13,909 nt of DNA from Clostridia bacterium (lineage in GTDB: Bacteria; Bacillota; Clostridia; Christensenellales; Aristaeellaceae): the NCBI GenBank assembly GCA_030526935.1, contig JAUNBY010000042.1, positions 1 through 13,909 on the forward strand, read 5' to 3'. Each line of letters opens with the position of its first letter. Positions within the stretch are counted from its first letter, which is position 1. Under the pieces are notes generated by a model. The model was given only the letters and a program-made list of their open reading frames with translations, was not told where the DNA came from and made no database searches. The translations under genes and the position numbers were made by a program. Shown in pieces: positions 6,712 through 12,756 of the stretch.

Positions 6712-6752
6712 GGATATTTGATAAAAGTCAAATCCTGTGCGGACTTGTTTTT
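6702..6752 (+). terminator. Intrinsic terminator/attenuator just upstream of aroF
   Basis: AAGTCCGCA (6702-6710) and TGCGGACTT (6738-6746) form a perfect nine-pair outer stem. The interior extends it with GG/CC and ATTTGA/TCAAAT pairs around a six-base loop. The 3' side is followed directly by GTTTTT. It lies between the leader peptide and the first structural gene on the same strand, so it should end transcription early unless its 5' arm is captured by the upstream antiterminator strand. Confidence 0.75.
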
Positions 6753-6770
6753 ATGAGTTTCCTTACAGAA

Positions 6771-6776
6771 GAGAGG
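6771..6776 (+). promoter_or_regulatory. Ribosome binding site that sets the aroF start
   Basis: GAGAGG lies nine bases before the ATG at 6786. The earlier in-frame ATG at 6753 has no such site and overlaps the terminator T-run, so 6786 is the preferred start. The protein sequence from 6786 also begins like known DAHP synthases of this type. Confidence 0.7.
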
Positions 6777-6785
6777 TATTTAATT

Positions 6786-7820
6786 ATGGGCATGAATTTC
6801 CACCACAAGCTTCCCATCCCAAAGTATATTAAGGCGCAGTACCCTGTAACCGACGAAATGGCAAAAACCAAGGCGGAGCGCGACGAAGAAATCCGGCGTG
6901 TGTTCCGCGGCGAATCGGAAAAACTGCTCCTCGTCATCGGCCCTTGCTCTGCTGACCATAAACAATCCGTCATGGAATACCTGGGCAGGCTTCGCACGGT
7001 GCAGGACAAGGTGAAGGACAGTATTTTCATTATTCCCCGCGTTTATACCAATAAGCCCAGAACGACGGGCGACGGATATAAGGGGATGCTTCATCAGCCC
7101 AACCCAACCGAAAAACCGGATATGCTGCATGGCATCGTCGCGATTCGGGATTTGCATATGTCCGCGCTTCGCGAATATGGTTTCAGTTGCGCGGATGAAA
7201 TGCTCTACCCCGACAATTACAGATACCTTTCAGACCTGCTCTCTTATGTTGCCGTCGGCGCACGTTCGGTGGAAAACCAACAGCACAGACTGACTTCATC
7301 GGGGCTTGATAGTCCCGTGGTCATGAAGAATCCCACAAGCGGGGAGCTTTCTGTCATGATGAACGCCATCACGGCCGCGCAGCATAAGCATACCTTCATT
7401 TATCGCGGCTGGGAAGTTGACAGCGACGGCAATCCCTATGCTCATGCGATACTTAGAGGCTATCAGGATGCAACGGGAAAGCCCGTATCAAACTACCATT
7501 ATGAAAATCTGCTAAAACTGCTTGAAATGTATAAAGAAAAAAACCTTCCGAACCCCGCTGTAATAGTGGATGCCAACCATGAAAACTCCGGCAAGCACTG
7601 TGTCGAGCAGATAAGAATCACGAGGGATATTCTGTATAGCCGACGCCAAAATGAAGAAATCAAAAAAATGGTGAAAGGGATTATGATAGAGAGCTATCTC
7701 GTAGAAGGCGCTCAAAAGACCGATGGCACGGTTTATGGTCAGTCGATTACGGATCCGTGTCTCGGCTGGGAAAAGACCGAAGCGCTCATCTATGAAATAG
7801 CCGATACACTGAACAAATAA
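6786..7820 (+). CDS. aroF: 3-deoxy-7-phosphoheptulonate (DAHP) synthase, AroF/AroG type
   Basis: Condenses phosphoenolpyruvate with erythrose 4-phosphate to DAHP, the entry step of the shikimate pathway. The 344-residue length matches the E. coli AroG-like (type I-alpha) family. Predicted metal ligands are Cys54 (IGPCSAD), His265 (DANHENSGK), Glu302 (GIMIESYLVEG) and Asp323 (SITDPCLGW). Substrate-binding segments PRVYTNKPRTT (84-94), GARSVENQQHR (158-168) and Lys181 are present. Members of this family are commonly feedback-inhibited by Phe or Tyr; which effector applies cannot be read from the sequence. It is the first structural gene after the attenuator, 21 nt before pheA. The Phe-containing leader suggests expression falls when Phe is plentiful. 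The family call is secure; aroF versus aroG naming is arbitrary. Confidence 0.95.
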   Translation: MGMNFHHKLPIPKYIKAQYPVTDEMAKTKAERDEEIRRVFRGESEKLLLVIGPCSADHKQSVMEYLGRLRTVQDKVKDSIFIIPRVYTNKPRTTGDGYKGMLHQPNPTEKPDMLHGIVAIRDLHMSALREYGFSCADEMLYPDNYRYLSDLLSYVAVGARSVENQQHRLTSSGLDSPVVMKNPTSGELSVMMNAITAAQHKHTFIYRGWEVDSDGNPYAHAILRGYQDATGKPVSNYHYENLLKLLEMYKEKNLPNPAVIVDANHENSGKHCVEQIRITRDILYSRRQNEEIKKMVKGIMIESYLVEGAQKTDGTVYGQSITDPCLGWEKTEALIYEIADTLNK

Positions 7821-7841
7821 ATCCGATTGGAGAAAAGGAAA

Positions 7842-8936
7842 ATGAACTCACTTGAAGAGGCGCGAAAGACGATAAACGAAGTCGATGCGAAAATGGCGGA
7901 GCTTTTCTCTGTTCGTATGCGCGCGGCCGAAGTCGTTGCCCGGCACAAAAAAGAACACGGTCTGAAAATACTCGACGCCACAAGAGAAGCGGAGGTCATA
8001 AGGCGAAATTCGGCTCTCGTGGAAGACAAGATACTACGCGAGTATTATGTTAAGTTCATCGAAAACTGCATGTCCCTGTCGCGCGCATATCAGGAAAGAC
8101 TGCTAAGCGGAATGAAGGTGGCATACAGCGGTACCAAGGGAGCGTTCGCCCATATCGCTACAAACGCGCTTTTTCCATCCGCTCAAAAGAAGGCCTGTTC
8201 CGACTTTGCCTCCGCCTATGAAGCGGTCGCTCTGGGAGAATGCGATGTTGCCGTCTTGCCTGTGGAAAACAGTTCCAACGGTGATGTGGGACAGGTAACC
8301 GATTTGCTGTTTTCGGGTTCTCTTTATGTGAACAGCATGCTTAATCTGGAGGTTACACAAGACCTGCTTGGCATTCCCGGCGCCGCGCTTGCCGATATTA
8401 AGGAGGTTATAAGCCACCCGCAAGCGCTCGGGCAATGCGCCGATTACCTGTCAGACAAGGGATTCGTTCAACACGAATACGCCAATACGGCGCTGGCCGC
8501 GAAAAAGGTGGCGGAAATGGGCGACAAATCGGTCGCGGCGATTGCGAGCGCTCAGGCGGCAGAGCTCTTTGGGCTTTGCGTCCTTGAAAAGAATATCAAT
8601 AAAAGCAAAAACAACACGACAAGATTCGCGGTGCTGTCGCGCTCGGATAATACCTATCCTGAAAGCGAAAATGGCGTACACACAATACTGATGTTCACGG
8701 TAAGAAATGAGGCTGGCGCCCTCGCGAAATCCATTGACATTATAGGCAAACACGGCTTTAATATGCGCTCGCTTCACAGCCGCCCCATGAAGGAACTTCT
8801 TTGGGAGTACTATTTCTATGTAGAGCTTGAAGGCAATATCCACACCGACAACGGCGCTAAAATGCTGGAAGAACTTAAAACCACCTGCGACAAGTTGAAA
8901 ACAGCCGGCACATTCAAAGAGGAAGTGGCAGTATGA
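7842..8936 (+). CDS. pheA: Bifunctional chorismate mutase/prephenate dehydratase (P-protein)
   Basis: Converts chorismate to prephenate and then to phenylpyruvate, committing carbon to phenylalanine. Domains of the 364-residue protein: AroQ-type chorismate mutase (about 1-90, with Arg25, Lys36 and Gln84 at expected active-site spacing), prephenate dehydratase (91-270, with SGTKGAFAH, VLPVENSSNG, SHPQALGQC and the catalytic TRF at 260-262), and a C-terminal ACT domain (278-364). In the ACT domain the Phe-binding GALV motif reads GALA (292-295) and ESRP reads HSRP (312-315), so feedback sensitivity could differ from the E. coli enzyme. The start is ATG 7842 with GGAG nine bases upstream; an in-frame TTG at 7827 is unlikely. 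The stop overlaps the aroB start by four bases (ATGA). Confidence 0.95.
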   Translation: MNSLEEARKTINEVDAKMAELFSVRMRAAEVVARHKKEHGLKILDATREAEVIRRNSALVEDKILREYYVKFIENCMSLSRAYQERLLSGMKVAYSGTKGAFAHIATNALFPSAQKKACSDFASAYEAVALGECDVAVLPVENSSNGDVGQVTDLLFSGSLYVNSMLNLEVTQDLLGIPGAALADIKEVISHPQALGQCADYLSDKGFVQHEYANTALAAKKVAEMGDKSVAAIASAQAAELFGLCVLEKNINKSKNNTTRFAVLSRSDNTYPESENGVHTILMFTVRNEAGALAKSIDIIGKHGFNMRSLHSRPMKELLWEYYFYVELEGNIHTDNGAKMLEELKTTCDKLKTAGTFKEEVAV

Positions 8937-9955
8937 ATACGCTATCGGTCAATCTCGGAGAAAGAAGCTACAAAATATATATCGGCAAGGGCATTCTTCT
9001 GGATGCCGAAAAGGTTTTCGATTTAGAAAAAAAGGTCTTTATTCTTACCGACAGGGGAGTGCCAAAACAGTATGCCGAAGCTGTTTGCGGTCGGGCAAAA
9101 CAGGGCATGATCTTCACGGTTAACGAAGGAGAAGGCTCAAAGAGCATGACCACCCTTGAGGCCGTTCTTAAGGCAATGCTCAAATTTGGTATGACGCGAG
9201 GGGATGCGCTTGTGGCGGTTGGCGGAGGGGTTGCGGGCGACCTCGGAGGCTTTGCCGCAGCTACCTATATGCGGGGAATTGACTTTTATCAGGTTCCAAC
9301 TACCGTGCTGGCCCAGGTTGATTCGTCCATAGGCGGCAAATGCGCGGTGAACCTCGGCGGAACGAAAAACGTTGTCGGCGCGTTTTATCAGCCAAAGGCT
9401 GTTCTGATCGATACAGGCACCCTCGACACACTGCCCAGACGACTTATATCCGCGGGTCTTGCCGAATCGGTCAAAATGGCGTTGACATCGGATAGAGAAC
9501 TGTTTTCCATATTTGAAAACGAAGATAATATAGAGTATAATATCGAAAGTATTATAATTCGCTCTTTGATGATAAAAAAACGAATTGTAGAAGCCGATGA
9601 AAAAGAAAACGGACTGCGAAAAATCCTCAACTTCGGTCATACATTGGGGCACGGCATTGAAGCGCAAATGGGAATGAACGGGCTATATCACGGCGAATGC
9701 GTGGCGCTGGGCATGCTGCCCGTGTGCTCGGATGATGTGAGAAACAGGCTTGAAAAAGTATTGGAAAAACTCTCCCTGCCCGTAGTGTGTCAATGCGACA
9801 TTCAGGAAGCGTTAGAATTCGTCGCCCACGATAAAAAGCGCCGCGGCGGAATGGTGGACATTATACTGGTAAATGAGATAGGCGAATGTACAATTCAAAG
9901 CGTCACCATGGATGACTTCAAAAAAAGGGTAAAAGAGAGGATGAGGACGATATGA
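8933..9955 (+). CDS. aroB: 3-dehydroquinate synthase
   Basis: Cyclises DAHP to 3-dehydroquinate, the second pathway step, using NAD and a metal ion. The 340-residue protein is close to the usual length. The NAD-binding GGGVAGDLGGF lies at 97-107, followed by the conserved VPTTVLAQVDSSIGGK (121-136). The predicted zinc ligands are Glu178 (GLAESVK), His236 (NFGHTLGH) and His253 (YHGECVALGM). It overlaps pheA at its start and aroC at its end, each by an ATGA, so translation is likely coupled throughout. A GAGG-type ribosome site lies about ten bases before the start. Confidence 0.96.
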   Translation: MNTLSVNLGERSYKIYIGKGILLDAEKVFDLEKKVFILTDRGVPKQYAEAVCGRAKQGMIFTVNEGEGSKSMTTLEAVLKAMLKFGMTRGDALVAVGGGVAGDLGGFAAATYMRGIDFYQVPTTVLAQVDSSIGGKCAVNLGGTKNVVGAFYQPKAVLIDTGTLDTLPRRLISAGLAESVKMALTSDRELFSIFENEDNIEYNIESIIIRSLMIKKRIVEADEKENGLRKILNFGHTLGHGIEAQMGMNGLYHGECVALGMLPVCSDDVRNRLEKVLEKLSLPVVCQCDIQEALEFVAHDKKRRGGMVDIILVNEIGECTIQSVTMDDFKKRVKERMRTI

Positions 9956-11055
9956 AAAATACCTTTGGTTCATCCATTGCCATTACATTATTCGGGGAAA
10001 GCCACGGGTATGGTATCGGCGCCGTCCTTGACGGCATGCCCGCCGGAATTAAAGTGGATACTGAATATATCGAAAAGAAACTGACCCAAAGAAGACCGGG
10101 CGGCAGCATTTCCACCGCAAGGGTGGAGAAGGACAACTACCGGCTTGTCAGCGGCGTTTTTAACGGATATACCACCGGCGCGCCTGTTACCATACTGATC
10201 GAAAACGAAAATACCCATAGCAAGAGCTATGAAGGCATAAAGAACACGCCCCGCCCGAGCCACGCGGACTATGCGGCGCGATGCAAGTATCGCGGCTTTG
10301 AAGACTATCGTGGCGGCGGCCATTTTTCGGGGAGAATTACGGCGGCGCTTGTAGCGGCAGGCGCTGTAATTGGCAAGGCTTTACTCGACAAAGGGATTCA
10401 AATCGGAACGCATATCGCGAACCTGCACGGCGTCTGCGACAGAGAATTCGAGGACTATCGCGGTGATTTGGAGCTGTTAGCGAATAAGCAATTCGCCGTA
10501 TTGTCCGATGAAGCGGAAGAAAAAATGGTAAGCGAGATCATAGCCGCGAAAAACGACGGCGACAGCGTAGGCGGCGTTCTGGAAAGCGTGATACTTGGCG
10601 TTCCCGCGGGTGTGGGCGAGCCGTGGTTTGACAGCATGGAGGGCGTGATTTCCCATATGCTCTTTTCTATCGGCGGCATCAAGGGGATTGAATTCGGCAG
10701 GGGATTTGAATTTGCGGATATGTACGGAAGTGAAGCGAACGACTCCTTTGTGATGGAAGACAATCGAGTCGTCACAAAAACGAATCACAACGGCGGCATC
10801 AACGGCGGTATCACTAACGGAATGCCGCTTACCTTGCGGTGTGTCGTGAAGCCGACGCCGTCGGTTTATAAAGAACAGCAAACGGTCAATCTGCAATCTA
10901 TGACAAACGAAATATTGAAAATCGAAGGAAGACACGATCCCGCCATTATTCACAGAGCGCGCGGCGTTGTGGACGCGGCACTTGCCATAGTGGTGGCGGA
11001 TATGCTGACATTGCGATTTGGCACGGATTATCTTGTGAAAAATGCAGGCGAATAA
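9952..11055 (+). CDS. aroC: Chorismate synthase
   Basis: Performs the last common step, removing phosphate from EPSP to give chorismate with reduced FMN as cofactor. The 367-residue length is typical. Recognisable motifs are LFGESHG (13-19, with the catalytic His18), TQRRPGG (45-51), RPSHADYA (101-108), GGGHFSGR (121-128) and, near the C-terminus, RHDPAIIHRARGVVDAALA. There is no obvious flavin-reductase domain, so reduced FMN would come from another protein. It overlaps aroB by four bases and is followed after 13 nt by the aroE-aroK fusion. The position of the last-step enzyme in the middle of the operon has no functional meaning that I can see. Confidence 0.96.
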   Translation: MKNTFGSSIAITLFGESHGYGIGAVLDGMPAGIKVDTEYIEKKLTQRRPGGSISTARVEKDNYRLVSGVFNGYTTGAPVTILIENENTHSKSYEGIKNTPRPSHADYAARCKYRGFEDYRGGGHFSGRITAALVAAGAVIGKALLDKGIQIGTHIANLHGVCDREFEDYRGDLELLANKQFAVLSDEAEEKMVSEIIAAKNDGDSVGGVLESVILGVPAGVGEPWFDSMEGVISHMLFSIGGIKGIEFGRGFEFADMYGSEANDSFVMEDNRVVTKTNHNGGINGGITNGMPLTLRCVVKPTPSVYKEQQTVNLQSMTNEILKIEGRHDPAIIHRARGVVDAALAIVVADMLTLRFGTDYLVKNAGE

Positions 11056-11068
11056 AGGGAGCGCAAGT

Positions 11069-12307
11069 ATGAAATACGGATGTATAGGCGAGCGTTTGAA
11101 ACACAGTTTTTCAAAGGAAATACACAACGCGCTGGCGGATTATGAATATGACATCAGGGAAATTCCCCGCGACGAGCTTCGCGCCTTTTTAGAAACGCGC
11201 GACTTTCTCGCTGTCAATGTGACCATTCCCTATAAGCAACTCGTCATACCATATCTGTATTATATAGACGAACACGCAAAAGCGATTGGCGCGGTCAATA
11301 CGATTGTGAATAAAGGCGGAAAGCTATATGGCTACAATACCGACTTTTACGGAATGAGTATGCTCCTCTCCCATGCCGATATTGATTTAAAAGGTAAAAA
11401 GGTGGCGATACTAGGCACTGGAGGAACTTCAAAAACCGCGTTTGCCGTAGCCTCGGCTTTATCGGCCCGCGAGATCGTTACGGTATCGAGGAGCGAGCAA
11501 AGAGGAAGCGTTACTTACGATGAGTTGTACGAGCTTCACGGCGATACAGAGGTTATTATAAATACGACGCCCGTTGGTATGTATCCAAATATATTCGGCA
11601 AACCGGTAGAACTGTCAAAATGCCCAATTCTGACAGGCGTAATAGACGCGGTGTATAATCCCCTGCGAACGCCTCTGATTTCCCAGGCCAAAGAACGGGG
11701 CATATCCGCGCAGGGCGGGCTTTATATGTTGGTGGCGCAGGGAGTGCGGGCATCTGAAATATTCATGGATACCACCTATGAAAGACAGGCGCTCGATCTG
11801 GTTTATCAAAAAATGATGAAAGAAAAGGAAAACATCGTGCTGACCGGAATGCCGTCATCGGGCAAAAGCACGGTCGGGAAACTGCTTGCCGAATACTTGA
11901 ATCGCGAGTTTATAGATACGGATTCTTTGATTGAAGAAAAAACCGATATGAGCATTCCCGATATATTCAAAACCTTTGGTGAAGAAAGGTTTCGCGAAAT
12001 TGAATGTGAAGTTGTGCGCGATATCGCGGCGAAAACGGGAGTGGTAATCGCTACGGGCGGAGGCGTACCGCTTCGGCATGAGAATGTGTCCGCGCTAAAA
12101 CAGAACGGCCGCGTTTACTTTATCGACCGGCCGGTTGAAGAATTGATCGCCACCGGCGACAGGCCTCTTTCGAGCACGAAGGAAGCGGTTTATAAACGGT
12201 ACAATGAAAGATATGAGGTTTATAAAGCTTCCGCGGATGTTTTGATCGATGCGGATTGCCCGGCGGATATGGTGGCTGAGAAGATTACAGGGGAGATTGG
12301 AGTATGA
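11069..12307 (+). CDS. aroE-aroK: Bifunctional shikimate dehydrogenase/shikimate kinase (AroE-AroK fusion)
   Basis: One 412-residue polypeptide covers two consecutive steps: NADPH-dependent reduction of 3-dehydroshikimate and ATP-dependent 3-phosphorylation of shikimate. Residues 1-250 are AroE: shikimate-binding HSFSKEIHN (12-20), VNVTIPYK with catalytic Lys56, GYNTD with Asp92, the dinucleotide loop GTGGTSKT (116-123), NTTPVGMYPN and GGLYMLVAQG. Residues 255-412 are AroK: Walker A GMPSSGKST (260-268), DTD (283-285), FGEERFREIE (303-312), GGG (330-332) and the lid arginine in DRPL (364-367). The linker, around MMKEKENI, is only a few residues. The start is ATG 11069, after GGGAG; an upstream ATG at 11042 overlaps aroC and is less likely. 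The stop overlaps aroQ by four bases. The fused arrangement lacks any frameshift, so it is a true single gene. Confidence 0.94.
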   Translation: MKYGCIGERLKHSFSKEIHNALADYEYDIREIPRDELRAFLETRDFLAVNVTIPYKQLVIPYLYYIDEHAKAIGAVNTIVNKGGKLYGYNTDFYGMSMLLSHADIDLKGKKVAILGTGGTSKTAFAVASALSAREIVTVSRSEQRGSVTYDELYELHGDTEVIINTTPVGMYPNIFGKPVELSKCPILTGVIDAVYNPLRTPLISQAKERGISAQGGLYMLVAQGVRASEIFMDTTYERQALDLVYQKMMKEKENIVLTGMPSSGKSTVGKLLAEYLNREFIDTDSLIEEKTDMSIPDIFKTFGEERFREIECEVVRDIAAKTGVVIATGGGVPLRHENVSALKQNGRVYFIDRPVEELIATGDRPLSSTKEAVYKRYNERYEVYKASADVLIDADCPADMVAEKITGEIGV

Positions 12308-12756
12308 ATAAACTATATGTAATAAATGGTCCGAACCTCAATATGTTAGGCATAAGGGAACCCGATAAATACGGAAGTGAAAGCTATAGTTCGCTGGTAA
12401 AAGCTCTGCAGACACACGCGGAGGAAAACAACTATAGCATAGTAATCTATCAGTCGAACCACGAGGGCGATTTGGTGGATAAAATCCAGGAGGCGTATTT
12501 TGAAAAGGCGGACGGCATTGTGATAAATCCCGGCGCTTATACGCATACGAGCATCGCCTTACTGGACGCCCTTACCGCGACGAAGATACCCGCGGTCGAG
12601 GTGCATATCTCCAATGTCGCCCGGCGTGAGGATTTCAGGCAGGTAAGTTTTGTCCGCCTTGCCGCTAAGAAAACGATTATGGGGCACGGGCTGAGGGGCT
12701 ATTTTGAAGCTATAGACTTTTTGCTTGGAGGCGCATCAGATGATAATAGAGATTAA
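12304..12756 (+). CDS. aroQ: 3-dehydroquinate dehydratase, type II
   Basis: Dehydrates 3-dehydroquinate to 3-dehydroshikimate, the third pathway step. The 150-residue length and motifs are those of the small dodecameric type II enzyme: NGPNLNMLGIREPDKYG (8-24, with Arg18 and catalytic Tyr23), INPGAYTHTS (74-83), and EVHISNVARREDFRQVS with catalytic His101. It is unrelated to the Schiff-base type I enzyme. The name aroQ is also used for a chorismate mutase fold, which this is not. A GGGGAG ribosome site lies eight bases before the ATG, which overlaps the aroE-aroK stop. Its last 17 bases overlap the start of aroA in another frame. Confidence 0.95.
   Translation: MNKLYVINGPNLNMLGIREPDKYGSESYSSLVKALQTHAEENNYSIVIYQSNHEGDLVDKIQEAYFEKADGIVINPGAYTHTSIALLDALTATKIPAVEVHISNVARREDFRQVSFVRLAAKKTIMGHGLRGYFEAIDFLLGGASDDNRD
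12727..12731 (+). promoter_or_regulatory. Ribosome binding site that sets the aroA start
   Basis: GGAGG lies eight bases before the ATG at 12740, inside the 3' end of aroQ. It supports a start that overlaps aroQ by 17 bases. Confidence 0.7.

Noticed and set aside
6399..6731. A 110-codon open frame on the minus strand across the divergent control region
   Set aside because: It lies antisense to the aro promoter, leader peptide and attenuator, has no recognisable domain, and runs through the cupin-operon -35 element. The plus-strand regulatory reading explains the sequence better.
6534..6785. T-box riboswitch or TRAP-binding leader
   Set aside because: No T-box consensus and no specifier-loop architecture are visible, and there is no series of regularly spaced GAG/TAG trinucleotides. 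The leader-peptide reading fits better.
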